From: JBFWQM01 sp050249455
GTDB lineage: Bacteria; Pseudomonadota; Alphaproteobacteria; MPNO01; VGEU01
Direction: 5' to 3'
Assembly (NCBI GenBank): GCA_050249455.1
Contig: JBFWQM010000016.1
Span: forward strand, 1 to 39,670
DNA: 39,670 bases
A model generated the notes under the pieces. That model did no database searches. It was not told the DNA's origin and worked only from the letters and a program-made list of their open reading frames with translations. The position numbers and the translations under genes are program-made. Position 1 is the stretch's first letter, and every line of letters starts with the position of its first letter. Positions 8,132 through 19,681 of this stretch are shown here, one piece after another.

Positions 8132-8160
8132 GGTAGTCCGCGCAGCAGCGCGGCACTACC
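8132..8160. terminator. Hairpin overlapping the ndk stop codon
   Basis: GGTAGTCCGCGC (8132-8143), loop AGCA, then GCGCGG, one bulged C and ACTACC (8148-8160) form a 12-bp stem. The ndk TAG (8156-8158 on the minus strand) lies inside the stem. There is no T-run, so this is a 3'-end hairpin rather than a proven intrinsic terminator. Confidence 0.4.
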
Positions 8161-8578
8161 CGACGATGTCCATCTCCGCGAAGAAGAAGGCGATCTCCTG
8201 GCGGGCGTTCTCCTCCGAATCGGAGCCGTGCACGGAGTTCGCCTCGATCGATTCGGCGAAGTCACGCCGGATCGTGTTCGGCTCCGCGTTCGCGGGGTTG
8301 GTCGCGCCCATGACCTTGCGGTTCTTCGCCACCGCGTCGTCGCCTTCGAGCACCTGGACGACCACCGGGCCGGAGATCATGAAATTGCACAGGTCGTCGA
8401 AGAACGATCGGCTGGCGTGCACGGCGTAGAACTTCTCGGCCTGGGCGCGGGTGAGGTGGATCCGCCGCTGCGCCACGATGCGCAGGCCCGCCTGCTCCAG
8501 CCGGGCGTTGATCTGGCCCGTCAGGTTGCGGCGCGTCGCATCCGGCTTGATGATCGAGAGCGTCCGTTGGATGGCCAT
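8156..8578 (-). CDS. ndk: Nucleoside diphosphate kinase
   Basis: Ndk moves the terminal phosphate from ATP to other nucleoside diphosphates through a phosphohistidine. The 140 residues match the family length (143 in E. coli). The N-terminus RTLSIIKPDA carries the conserved Lys11, and the active-site His is H117 in NSVHGSDS. The ATG at 8578 gives the standard MAIQRTLSIIKPD start. A longer reading from 8707 adds 43 residues of non-family text that overlap the promoter. An AGGGG about 11 bases upstream is the likely ribosome site. The gene has its own promoter and diverges from the ABC-F gene. Confidence 0.96.
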   Translation of the reverse strand: MAIQRTLSIIKPDATRRNLTGQINARLEQAGLRIVAQRRIHLTRAQAEKFYAVHASRSFFDDLCNFMISGPVVVQVLEGDDAVAKNRKVMGATNPANAEPNTIRRDFAESIEANSVHGSDSEENARQEIAFFFAEMDIVG

Positions 8579-8611
8579 GCGCAATAAATCCCCTGCGGTC
8601 GAATCGCGGGC

Positions 8612-8640
8612 CTTATATAGGGAAGCAACGCCACCGGCAA
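8612..8640 (-). promoter_or_regulatory. Candidate ndk promoter
   Basis: On the minus strand TTGCCG (8640-8635), a 17-base spacer and TATAAG (8617-8612) stand 34 bases before the ndk ATG. Both hexamers are good for this genome. Confidence 0.5.
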
Positions 8641-8684
8641 CCGCGATCGCCGGCGCCGGCAAGCCCGGCGCGGGCCGGACCTGA

Positions 8685-10559
<1,875 letters not shown>

Positions 10560-10584
10560 GGCGCCCCGCGGCGGGATGGCGATC

Positions 10585-11034
10585 CTACGCCTTGCGTTCC
10601 CAGCCGCCGCGCTCGTTCTGCTGCCAGTACGCGACGGTGTGGCCCGCGGCGCGCGCGGCCGACCAGCGGGTGCGGGCGTCGGCCACGGCAGCCTCGTCGC
10701 GGCCGTCGAACAGGTCGAGGCAGCGCTGGTACGACTCCAGGTCCGGCACCGTCGCGCCCTCGGTCAGGACGACGATGCCGGCGCCGTTGGGGTTCTCTGG
10801 ATGGTCGGTCAGCCAGATCGGCTGCGCCGCGGCCTCGCCGTCGCGGGCGGTGCCGTGCGGCAGGAACGACGCCGGGTCGTAGGTCCACAGGGCGGTGCTG
10901 AGCTGCTCCACGCGTTCCGCCGAGCCCGTCACCACGACCGCCCGCACGCCGCTGGCCAGCACCTTCTCCAGGAGCTTCGGCAGCGCGCGGTCGAGACCGG
11001 TGCGGGTGAGGTGATAGAAGCCGATGTCGGTCAT
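10585..11034 (-). CDS. holC: DNA polymerase III subunit chi
   Basis: HolC (chi) links the clamp loader to single-strand binding protein in the replisome. The 149 residues show the family pattern: an N-terminal DIGFYHLTRTGLDRALPKLL, a central WTYDPASFLPHG, PIWLTDHPENPNGA and a C-terminal WSAARAAGHTVAYWQQNE. It lies 33 bases after pepA on the same strand, the usual pepA-holC pairing. The gap between them contains a small inverted element around GTAGTGCC just before the ATG. It converges with the ABC-F gene, with 25 bases between the stops. Confidence 0.93.
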   Translation of the reverse strand: MTDIGFYHLTRTGLDRALPKLLEKVLASGVRAVVVTGSAERVEQLSTALWTYDPASFLPHGTARDGEAAAQPIWLTDHPENPNGAGIVVLTEGATVPDLESYQRCLDLFDGRDEAAVADARTRWSAARAAGHTVAYWQQNERGGWERKA

Positions 11035-11067
11035 ACCGGCACTACCCGCGTAACCGGCTGAAATCCC

Positions 11068-12573
<1,506 letters not shown>

Positions 12574-12603
12574 GGTTCCTCCTTCGGGCGCGCGTGGCGG
12601 CGC

Positions 12604-12632
12604 ACTGTAGCATTACGGTGGCGGGGCCTGAA
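12604..12632 (-). promoter_or_regulatory. Candidate pepA promoter with nearby hairpin
   Basis: On the minus strand TTCAGG (12632-12627), a 17-base spacer and TACAGT (12609-12604) followed by GCGCCG stand about 30 bases from the pepA ATG. The -35 overlaps a perfect hairpin GGGCCT-GAAA-AGGCCC (12624-12639) in the divergent pepA/lptF gap. Confidence 0.4.
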
Positions 12633-12694
12633 AAGGCCCGATTCGGCGGCGCCTCCGGGCCGCGAAGGTTCTGTGATCGGCGCGGCGCTTCCCC

Positions 12695-12700
12695 TATAGT
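12695..12700 (+). promoter_or_regulatory. Candidate -10 for leaderless lptF transcript
   Basis: TATAGT (12695-12700) followed by GCGCGCCC stands only eight bases before the lptF ATG at 12709. If used, transcription would start on or next to the ATG. No good -35 is visible at 16 to 18 bases. Confidence 0.4.
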
Positions 12701-12708
12701 GCGCGCCC

Positions 12709-13818
12709 ATGCGGATCGACCGATACCTGTTCCGGCAGCTCCTCGTCGCGCTGGTCGTGGTGACCGTCAGCCTCGCCTGCGTGATGTGGCTGAGCCAGTC
12801 GCTGCGCTACATCGAGATGGTGGTCGGGCGCGGCCTGTCGGCGGCGATGTTCGTCTACTTCACGATGCTGCTGCTGCCGACGCTGCTGGCCGTCGTGATC
12901 CCGATCGCGATGTTCGTGGCGGTGCTGTTCGTCTACAGCAAGCTGACCGCCGACAGCGAGCTGGTGGTGATGCGCGCGCTGGGCTTCAGCCAGATGAAGC
13001 TGGCGCGCCCGGCGCTGGCGCTGGCGGCGCTTTGCACCGCGTTCTCCTACCTCCTGGCGGTGTGGCTGATGCCCGCGTCCTACCGCGCGTTCAAGGACCT
13101 GCAGCACACGATCAAGACCGCCTACTCCGCGGTGCTGATCCAGGAGGGCGTGTTCAACCCGCTGCTGGTCGGCGTCACCGTCTACGTGCGCAGCCGGACG
13201 TTCGACGGCGAACTGCTCGGCATCATCGTCCACGACGACCGCGTGCCGTCGCGCCCGGTCACCATGATGGCCGAGCGCGGCGTGCTGGTCTCCGGCCCGA
13301 ACGGGCCGCGCGTGGTGATGACCACCGGAAACCGCCAGGAGATCGACGCGGCGGGCCACCTGTCGCTGCTCTATTTCGACCGCTACACCTTCGACATCGA
13401 CATCGCCTCCGAGAGCGCCTATCGCGGCGGCCGCGGCGCGTCGGAGATGTTCATCGGCGAGCTGCTCAATCCGCCGGACACGGTGGAGCCGCACAACCAG
13501 CGCCGCTGGTACGTAGAGGCGCATCAGCGGCTGTCGACGCCGCTGTTGTGCCTGGGCCTGGCGGCCGTCGCGCTCGGTTTCCTGCTGTCGGGCGACTTCA
13601 ACCGGCGCGGCCAGACCCTGCGCATCATCGCGGCGGTCTTCGTCGGGGTCGCGATGGAGGCGCTGCTGCTGGGGGTCAAGAACATCGGCATCAATACGCC
13701 GGCGGTCGTGCCGGCGATGTATCTGGTCCCGCTGCTGCCGGCGGCGTTCGGCATCTACCGCCTGGCCGGCCGGCCGCGCGGCCGGCGGCCGGCGCCGTCG
13801 CCCGCCGGCGCGGCCTGA
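12709..13818 (+). CDS. lptF: LPS export permease LptF
   Basis: LptF is one of the two inner-membrane permeases of the LptB2FG transporter that extracts LPS and passes it to the bridge. The 369 residues begin MRIDRYLFRQLLVALVVV, the amphipathic first helix plus TM1 pattern of the YjgP/YjgQ family. Three N-terminal TM segments (to about residue 120) are followed by a periplasmic jellyroll region (about 130-265) and three C-terminal TM segments, with LGLAAVALGFLLSGDF beginning that part. The tail is Arg/Pro-rich. It is followed after 23 bases by lptG, then lptD, the standard LPS-export order in this group. Confidence 0.93.
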   Translation: MRIDRYLFRQLLVALVVVTVSLACVMWLSQSLRYIEMVVGRGLSAAMFVYFTMLLLPTLLAVVIPIAMFVAVLFVYSKLTADSELVVMRALGFSQMKLARPALALAALCTAFSYLLAVWLMPASYRAFKDLQHTIKTAYSAVLIQEGVFNPLLVGVTVYVRSRTFDGELLGIIVHDDRVPSRPVTMMAERGVLVSGPNGPRVVMTTGNRQEIDAAGHLSLLYFDRYTFDIDIASESAYRGGRGASEMFIGELLNPPDTVEPHNQRRWYVEAHQRLSTPLLCLGLAAVALGFLLSGDFNRRGQTLRIIAAVFVGVAMEALLLGVKNIGINTPAVVPAMYLVPLLPAAFGIYRLAGRPRGRRPAPSPAGAA

Positions 13819-13841
13819 GGCGGCTGCGGGGCCCGCTCGCC

Positions 13842-14936
13842 GTGCGGCTGTCGCCGATCTTCTTCCGCTACATCGGGCGCCAGTTCCTGATCTGGTTCCT
13901 TGCGGTGCTGCTGACGGTGGCGCTGATCATCGTCCTGTTCGACACCATGGAGACGATCCGCCGCACCGCGTCGCGTCCCGGCGTGACGTTCGACATCGTG
14001 CTGTCGATGGCGTTCCTGCGCCTGCCCGACACGCTGCAGCGGACCTTCCCGTTCGCCGTGCTGGTCGGCGCGATGCTGGCGTTCTGGCGGCTCAACCGCA
14101 ACCACGAGCTGGTCGTCGCGCGCGCCGCGGGCGTCTCCGCCTGGCAGTTCATGCTGCCGGTCATCGCGCTGGCGTTCCTGATCGGCATCGGCTACGTCGC
14201 GCTGTTCAACCCGTTCGCCGCTGCGATGCTGCAGCGCTACGACACGCTCGACGCGCGCTACAACGGCGGGAAGTCGAATTTCGTCAACCTGTCCGAGAAC
14301 GGGCTGTGGCTGCGCCAGGCCACCGAGCGCGGCCACTACATCATCCATGCGCCGACGGTATCGGAGAACGCGACCTTGCTGCACCAGGTCGTGGTGTTCC
14401 TGTTCGAGGGCGACGCGCGCTTCGTCACCCGCATCGACGCCGCGACGGCCCGGCTGGAGGACGGTTACTGGCGGATGCGCGACGTGCGCATCGCCGCCCC
14501 CGGCGCCCAGCCGCAGTCGGTGCCCGAATACGGCCTCGCGACCGACCTGACGCCGGAGAATTTCTCCGAAAGCTTCGCGCCGCCGCAGACCATCTCGTTC
14601 TGGGCGCTGCCGGAGTTCATCGACATCCTCGAGAAATCGGGCTTCCCCGCGCTGCGGCACCGGGTCTACTGGAACACCCGCCTGGCCGACCCGATCATGT
14701 TCTGCGGCATGATCCTGATTGCGGCGACGATGTCGCTGCGCCTGACGCGCCGCGGCGGCACCACGCCGCTGCTGGCCGCCGGGGTCGGGGTCGGCTTCGC
14801 GACGTACTTCGTGTCCGACGTGATATTCGCGCTGGGCGCCTCGGCGCGGATCCCGGTCGGCCTCGCGGCCTGGACGCCTGCCCTGGTGTCTTGCCTCCTG
14901 GGCGCCGCCGCCGTGTTCCACCTCGAGGACGGGTGA
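13842..14936 (+). CDS. lptG: LPS export permease LptG
   Basis: LptG is the partner permease of LptF. The 364 residues from the GTG at 13842 begin MRLSPIFFRYIGRQFLIWFL, with the same family pattern of three TM segments, a periplasmic domain with WRMRDVRI, and three terminal TM segments (DPIMFCGMILIAATMSLRL onward). The GTG is preferred because it is the first start after the lptF stop that gives the family N-terminus; only a weak GCGGGG lies upstream. Six bases separate its stop from lptD. The lptF, lptG and lptD genes form one transcription unit (inference from spacing). Confidence 0.92.
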   Translation: MRLSPIFFRYIGRQFLIWFLAVLLTVALIIVLFDTMETIRRTASRPGVTFDIVLSMAFLRLPDTLQRTFPFAVLVGAMLAFWRLNRNHELVVARAAGVSAWQFMLPVIALAFLIGIGYVALFNPFAAAMLQRYDTLDARYNGGKSNFVNLSENGLWLRQATERGHYIIHAPTVSENATLLHQVVVFLFEGDARFVTRIDAATARLEDGYWRMRDVRIAAPGAQPQSVPEYGLATDLTPENFSESFAPPQTISFWALPEFIDILEKSGFPALRHRVYWNTRLADPIMFCGMILIAATMSLRLTRRGGTTPLLAAGVGVGFATYFVSDVIFALGASARIPVGLAAWTPALVSCLLGAAAVFHLEDG

Positions 14937-14942
14937 GGCCGC

Positions 14943-17096
14943 GTGCGCGCGTTGCGTGTCGTGGCCGTCGCCCTGGCGGTCGCCGTCGCCTGCGGCGCCC
15001 CGCGGGACGGTCAGGCGCAGATCCGCCAGGACCGGCCGGTCCATTTCAAGGCCGACACCGTCAGCGTCGACCGCGAGCGGCGAACCGTGCACGCGCAGGG
15101 CCACGTCGAGATCTGGCAGGGCGAGCGCATCCTGATCGCCGACGACCTTCGGTTCGACGAGCGGTCGAACATGATCACGGCGACCGGCAACGTCGCGCTG
15201 CTGGAACCTTCGAGCGAAGTCCTGTTCGCCGACCGGATGGAGATCACCGGCGACCTGCGCGACGGCGTCGCCGCCGACCTGCGCATCCGGCTGGCCGACA
15301 ACGCGCGCATCGCCGCGGTCGGCGGGCGGCGCGTCGGCGGCACCCGCACCGAGATGCGCAAGGCGGTCTATTCGCGCTGCGAGGCCTGCCCGGACGACCC
15401 CGAGCGGGCGCCGGTCTGGCAGGTCAAGGCGGCCAAGGTCACCCACGACAGCGAGGCGAAGGAGGTCGAGTACGAGGACGCGGTGCTGGAGATGTTCGGG
15501 GTGCCGGTGCTGTACGCCCCGTATTTCAGCCATCCCGACCCCACGGTGAAGCGGCGGTCCGGATTCCTGAGCCCGACCTTCGGCAACGACTCGCTGCTCG
15601 GCCAGTGGATCCGGACCCCCTACTACTACGAGATCGCGCAGAACCGCGACCTCCTGGTGGAGCCGATGTTCACGGTCGAGGAGAACGCGCTGCTCGCTGC
15701 GCAATACCGCCACCGCTTCGCGCACGGCTATCTCGACATGACCGGCAGCTTCACCTATGCCTCGGGCGAGTCCGGCGACGACGAGTTCCGCGGCCATCTG
15801 CAGGGCTTCCTGCGCTACGACATCGACGACACGTGGCGCGGCGGCTTCGACATGTCGCTCGCCTCCGACGACACGTTCCGCCGCCGCTACCGGTTCGGGT
15901 CCGAGCAGACCCTGGTCAACCGCGCCTACGTGGAAGGCTTCCGCGGCCGGACCTACGCCTCGGCCAACGCGTACTATTTCCAGGGCGTGCGGCAGGAAGA
16001 CGACCAGGGCCGCATCCCGTTCGTGATGCCCTATCTGACCTACAATTTCGTCGGCCAGCCCGACCGCCTCGGCGGGCGCTGGGCGGTCGATGCGAACCTC
16101 CTGATGCTGACGCGCACCGACGGCGCCGATTCGCGCCGGCTGTCGCTGCGCACCGGCTGGGAGCGGCCGTTCACCTCGCGGTTCGGCGAGATCTACACGC
16201 TCTCGGCCGGCGTGCAGAGCGATGCGTATCTGGTCGACGACGTGACGCCCACCGGCAAGACCGAGTCCGAATCGGGCTTCGCCGGCCGGGTATTCCCGCA
16301 CATCGCGGCCGACTGGCGGCTGCCGCTGGTGCGCGCCGGCAGCGACTCGATGCAGATGATCGAACCGGTCGCCGGGCTGATCGTCGCGCCGACCTTCGGC
16401 AACCCGGACCGGATCCCGAACGAGGACAGCCTCGACTTCGACCTCAACGACTTCAACATCTCCAGCGCCAACCTCTACGGCGGCCACGACCGCATCGCGC
16501 CGGGCCCGCGGACCTATTACGGGTTCCGTACCGGCTGGTACGCCGACAGCGGCCGGTCGATCACGACGTTCCTGGCGCAGAGCTATCGCTTCACCGACCA
16601 GGACGACGACTACGACCCCGGCTCGGGCTTCGACGAGCGGCTGTCGGACGTGGTGGGCCGGATCGACTTCGCGCTGTGGCGCAATGTCGACACATTCTAC
16701 CGGTTTCGTCTCGACAAGGACGACCTGACCCCGCGCCGGCACGAGATCGCCGCGCGGATCGGGCCGCCGGCGTTCAGCGTGGCCGCCGACTACCTGCGCC
16801 TGGCGCCCGGGGTCGCCGATCCGGAATTCGACCGCGAGCGCGAGGAACTGCTGTTGTTCGCGAGCAGCCGGATCACGCAGCACTGGACCGTGTCGGGGCG
16901 CGCGCGCCAGGACATCGCCGAGGACCGGCACCTGAGCCATGGCGCGCGGCTGACCTACGAGGACGAATGCGTCTACCTGATCTTCGACTACTCGCGCACC
17001 TATACCAGCGACCGCGACATCGAGCCGCGGTCGTCGTTCACCGTCAGGTTGACCTTGAAGACATTGGGTTCCCTCGGCCTGGGCGGCGAAATCTAG
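14943..17096 (+). CDS. lptD: LPS-assembly protein LptD
   Basis: LptD is the outer-membrane barrel that inserts LPS together with LptE. The 717 residues start at GTG 14943 with a signal peptide (hydrophobic residues about 5-20, likely cut after DGQA). An OstA-like beta-jellyroll follows (about 40-150, HVEIWQGERILIADDL), then LYAPYFSHPDPTVKRRSGFLSP leading into the barrel, rich in Tyr, Trp, Asp and Arg. Cysteines in the mature protein are C146 and C149 (CEAC) and C676 (DECVYL). The adjacent C-terminal CC pair of E. coli is absent, so the disulphide pattern must differ. The barrel end at LGLGGEI is atypical in lacking a final Phe. It lies between lptG and surA. Confidence 0.95.
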   Translation: MRALRVVAVALAVAVACGAPRDGQAQIRQDRPVHFKADTVSVDRERRTVHAQGHVEIWQGERILIADDLRFDERSNMITATGNVALLEPSSEVLFADRMEITGDLRDGVAADLRIRLADNARIAAVGGRRVGGTRTEMRKAVYSRCEACPDDPERAPVWQVKAAKVTHDSEAKEVEYEDAVLEMFGVPVLYAPYFSHPDPTVKRRSGFLSPTFGNDSLLGQWIRTPYYYEIAQNRDLLVEPMFTVEENALLAAQYRHRFAHGYLDMTGSFTYASGESGDDEFRGHLQGFLRYDIDDTWRGGFDMSLASDDTFRRRYRFGSEQTLVNRAYVEGFRGRTYASANAYYFQGVRQEDDQGRIPFVMPYLTYNFVGQPDRLGGRWAVDANLLMLTRTDGADSRRLSLRTGWERPFTSRFGEIYTLSAGVQSDAYLVDDVTPTGKTESESGFAGRVFPHIAADWRLPLVRAGSDSMQMIEPVAGLIVAPTFGNPDRIPNEDSLDFDLNDFNISSANLYGGHDRIAPGPRTYYGFRTGWYADSGRSITTFLAQSYRFTDQDDDYDPGSGFDERLSDVVGRIDFALWRNVDTFYRFRLDKDDLTPRRHEIAARIGPPAFSVAADYLRLAPGVADPEFDREREELLLFASSRITQHWTVSGRARQDIAEDRHLSHGARLTYEDECVYLIFDYSRTYTSDRDIEPRSSFTVRLTLKTLGSLGLGGEI

Positions 17097-17119
17097 CGCG
17101 GGTTCCCGGGCCGGGCGGG

Positions 17120-17149
17120 TTTACCGCGCAACCCGTGAACCGTTATAGT
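17120..17149 (+). promoter_or_regulatory. Candidate promoter for surA-pdxA-rsmA
   Basis: TTTACC (17120-17125), an 18-base spacer and TATAGT (17144-17149) followed by CCGCC lie in the 90-base gap between lptD and surA. The leader would be about 30 bases. It may add to read-through from lptF. Confidence 0.5.
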
Positions 17150-17186
17150 CCGCCATTCGGAACATCTTAGGAACGACGGAGCCGCG

Positions 17187-18659
17187 ATGCTGAAAAGGCT
17201 GTACCTGTTCGCCGCGCTGGTCCTGGGCTGCCTGGTGATGGCGGCGCCCGGCGGCGTGGCGCAGGACGCGCTGCGAATCGCCGCCGTGGTCAACGACGAG
17301 GTGGTGTCGATCTACGACCTCGAGTCGCGGCTGCGCTTTGTCATCGCGACCAGCGGCGTGCCGGACACGATGGAGGCGCGCCGTCGCCTCGCGCCGGAAG
17401 TCCTGCGCGGCCTGATCGACGAGCGGCTGCAGCTGCAGGAAGCCAAGAAGCGCAACATCGCCGTCAGCGACAAGGAGATCGAGGAAGCGATCCGCAACGT
17501 TGAACGGCAGAACGGCATGCCGGCCGGCGGCCTGGAGCAGTTCCTGCTGGCGCGCGGGCTGCAGCAGGACACGATGGAGCAGCAGATCCGCGCCGCCATC
17601 GCCTGGGGAAAGCTCATCAGCCAGCTCTATCGCAGCCGGCTCTCTGTCGGCAACGACGAGATCGAGGAGATGCTCGAGCGCTTCAAGGAGCGCCAGGGGC
17701 AGACCGAATACCGGCTGTCGGAGATCGTGCTGACGGTGGATACACCGCAGCGCGAGCAGGCGACCGCCGACGCCGCGCAGCGGCTTGTCGCCGAAATCCG
17801 CAACGGGGCGCGGTTCGACGTGATGGCGCGCCAGTTCTCGCAGAGCGCCACGGCTGCAACCGGCGGCGACCTCGGCTGGGTCGTCGCGCCCGACCTGGGC
17901 GACCAGCTCCGGGCCGTGGTGGACAAGCTGCAGCCGGACGAGATCGCCGGCCCGTTCCGCACCCAGGTCGGCTACCAGATCGTGAAGCTGACCGCCCGCC
18001 GCGCGCCGGGCCAGTCGCCGGTGGTCGCCCGCGCCCCTGCGCCGCCGCCGCGCGCCAGCGCGCCGCCGCCCGCCGCGACCCCGGCATCGGCGCCGGCCCG
18101 CGCCACGCCGGCGGCCGGTGGCGGCATGCGCGCCGCCAAGCTGCGGCTGCGCCAGGTCTTCTTCGCGCCCGGCGGTCCGCAGAGCGCGCTGGAGCGCGCC
18201 CGTGCCGCCTCCGGCCAGATCAAGGATTGCCGCGACATGGAGCGCGCCGCGCGCGACGCGCGCTCGCCGATGCCGGTCGACCTGGGCCTGATGCAGGTCG
18301 GCGACCTCGCCGTGCCGGTGCGCAACGCCGTCGCGAACCTGCCGATCGGCAAGGCCTCCGCCCCCGTCGCGGTCGGCGACGGCGCCATCGTGCTGATGGT
18401 CTGCGGCCGCGAAGGGGGCGAGCCGGCGCCGGCCCAGGCCGCCGCCGCGCCGCCGCCGCCCGCACCGGAACCCGCCCCGCCGCCGCCGCCGCCGCGCGCC
18501 GAGGGGGACGAAGAAGACGCGGCGTCCGCGGCGACGCCCGGGCGCATGCCGACCCGCGAGGAGGTTTCAAGCCTTCTGATGCGCCAGCGGCTCGACCTCG
18601 CGGCGAGGCGACACATGCGCGACCTGCGGCTCGCCGCCGTCATCGACACCCGGCTGTGA
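17187..18659 (+). CDS. surA: SurA-like periplasmic chaperone/PPIase
   Basis: SurA escorts unfolded outer-membrane proteins, LptD among them, across the periplasm. The 490 residues begin with a signal peptide ending in GVAQ (about 1-26). The SurA N-domain follows (ALRIAAVVNDEVVSIYDLESR), with a helical chaperone module to about 165. A parvulin-type PPIase domain spans about 173-268 (EYRLSEIVLTV, FSQSATAATGGDLGWV, QVGYQIVKL). A Pro/Ala-rich linker (about 273-310) leads to a degenerate second parvulin-like region (about 313-408), then a second Pro-rich block (about 410-450), and a C-terminal helix (PTREEVSSLLMRQRLDLAAR). Both Pro-rich blocks are unlike E. coli SurA (428 aa). Its position after lptD and before pdxA-rsmA is the classic order. 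Confidence 0.92.
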   Translation: MLKRLYLFAALVLGCLVMAAPGGVAQDALRIAAVVNDEVVSIYDLESRLRFVIATSGVPDTMEARRRLAPEVLRGLIDERLQLQEAKKRNIAVSDKEIEEAIRNVERQNGMPAGGLEQFLLARGLQQDTMEQQIRAAIAWGKLISQLYRSRLSVGNDEIEEMLERFKERQGQTEYRLSEIVLTVDTPQREQATADAAQRLVAEIRNGARFDVMARQFSQSATAATGGDLGWVVAPDLGDQLRAVVDKLQPDEIAGPFRTQVGYQIVKLTARRAPGQSPVVARAPAPPPRASAPPPAATPASAPARATPAAGGGMRAAKLRLRQVFFAPGGPQSALERARAASGQIKDCRDMERAARDARSPMPVDLGLMQVGDLAVPVRNAVANLPIGKASAPVAVGDGAIVLMVCGREGGEPAPAQAAAAPPPPAPEPAPPPPPPRAEGDEEDAASAATPGRMPTREEVSSLLMRQRLDLAARRHMRDLRLAAVIDTRL

Positions 18660-18661
18660 CG

Positions 18662-19681
18662 ATGGACGCCGCGCGCCCGCTCGTCGTGACGATGGGCGAG
18701 CCGGCCGGCATCGGCGGCGAGATCGCGCTGATGGCCTGGCAGCGGCGCGATCCGGCGACGCCGCCGTTCGCGATGCTCGACGATCCCGCGCGGCTCGCAG
18801 CGCTCGCCCGCCGCATCGGCCTCGACGTGCCGGTGCGGGCGATCGGCGACCTGGAGGAAGCGCCGGCCGTGTTCCCCTCGGCGCTGCCGGTGCTGCCGGT
18901 CGCCCTCGCGGCGCCGGCGGTGCCCGGGCGGCCGGATGCCGCCAACGCGCCCGCGGTGATCGCCGCCATCGACCGCGCGGTCGACCTGGTGCGCGCCGGC
19001 GCCGCCGGCGGCATGGTGACCAATCCGATCCACAAGGCGGCCCTGTACGAGGCCGGCTTCCGCCATCCCGGCCATACCGAATACCTCGCCGACCGCGCCG
19101 GCATCGCGCACGCGCCGGTGATGATGCTGGCGTGCGCCGAGTTGCGCGTGGTGCCGGTCACCATCCACCTGGCGCTGCGCGCGGCGATCGCCGCGCTGAC
19201 CACGGAGTCGATCGTCCACTGCGGCCGCGTGACGGCGGCGGCGCTGGCGCGCGAGTTCGCCGTGGCGCGGCCGCGGCTCGCCGTCGCTGGCCTGAACCCG
19301 CACGCCGGCGAGGACGGCCACATGGGCCGCGAGGAGATCGACGTCATCGCGCCGGCGATCGCGCGGCTGCGCGCCGACGGCATCGTCGTGTCGGGGCCGG
19401 CGCCGTCCGACACGCTGTTCCACGCCCGCGCGCGCGAAGGCTACGACGCCGCGCTGTGCATGTACCACGACCAGGCGCTGATCCCGCTGAAGACCATCGA
19501 TTTCGACGGCGGCGTCAACGTCACCCTCGGGCTGCCGTTCGTTCGCACCTCGCCGGACCACGGCACCGCCTTCGACATCGCCGGCGCCGGCACGGCCAAT
19601 CCAGCGAGCCTGGTCGCCGCGCTGCGCCTGGCCGGCACGCTGGCGCGCAACCGCGCCCGCGCCGCCGCACCCGTTGCCTGA
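18662..19681 (+). CDS. pdxA: 4-hydroxythreonine-4-phosphate dehydrogenase
   Basis: PdxA oxidises 4-phosphohydroxy-threonine with NAD(P) in the DXP-dependent route to pyridoxal phosphate. The 339 residues open with VVTMGEPAGIGGEI. GGMVTNPIHKAAL supplies the Asn-Pro-x-x-Lys segment. Metal-binding histidines lie in GHTEYLAD, near VNVTLGLPFVRTSPDHGTAFD and in CMYHDQALIPLK. The ATG at 18662 is two bases after the surA stop. The gene overlaps the TTG start of rsmA by eight bases. The surA-pdxA-rsmA order is common in proteobacteria and does not by itself imply a pathway link. Confidence 0.96.
   Translation: MDAARPLVVTMGEPAGIGGEIALMAWQRRDPATPPFAMLDDPARLAALARRIGLDVPVRAIGDLEEAPAVFPSALPVLPVALAAPAVPGRPDAANAPAVIAAIDRAVDLVRAGAAGGMVTNPIHKAALYEAGFRHPGHTEYLADRAGIAHAPVMMLACAELRVVPVTIHLALRAAIAALTTESIVHCGRVTAAALAREFAVARPRLAVAGLNPHAGEDGHMGREEIDVIAPAIARLRADGIVVSGPAPSDTLFHARAREGYDAALCMYHDQALIPLKTIDFDGGVNVTLGLPFVRTSPDHGTAFDIAGAGTANPASLVAALRLAGTLARNRARAAAPVA

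Noticed and set aside
13755..16940. A 1061-codon open frame on the minus strand opposite lptF, lptG and lptD
   Set aside because: High GC leaves shadow frames open. The text is Arg/Ala/Gly/Val-rich with no family match, and the plus strand carries clear lpt genes.
14306..17170. A 954-codon plus-strand frame over lptG and lptD
   Set aside because: Out of frame with LptD and made of Arg/Pro/Gly runs.
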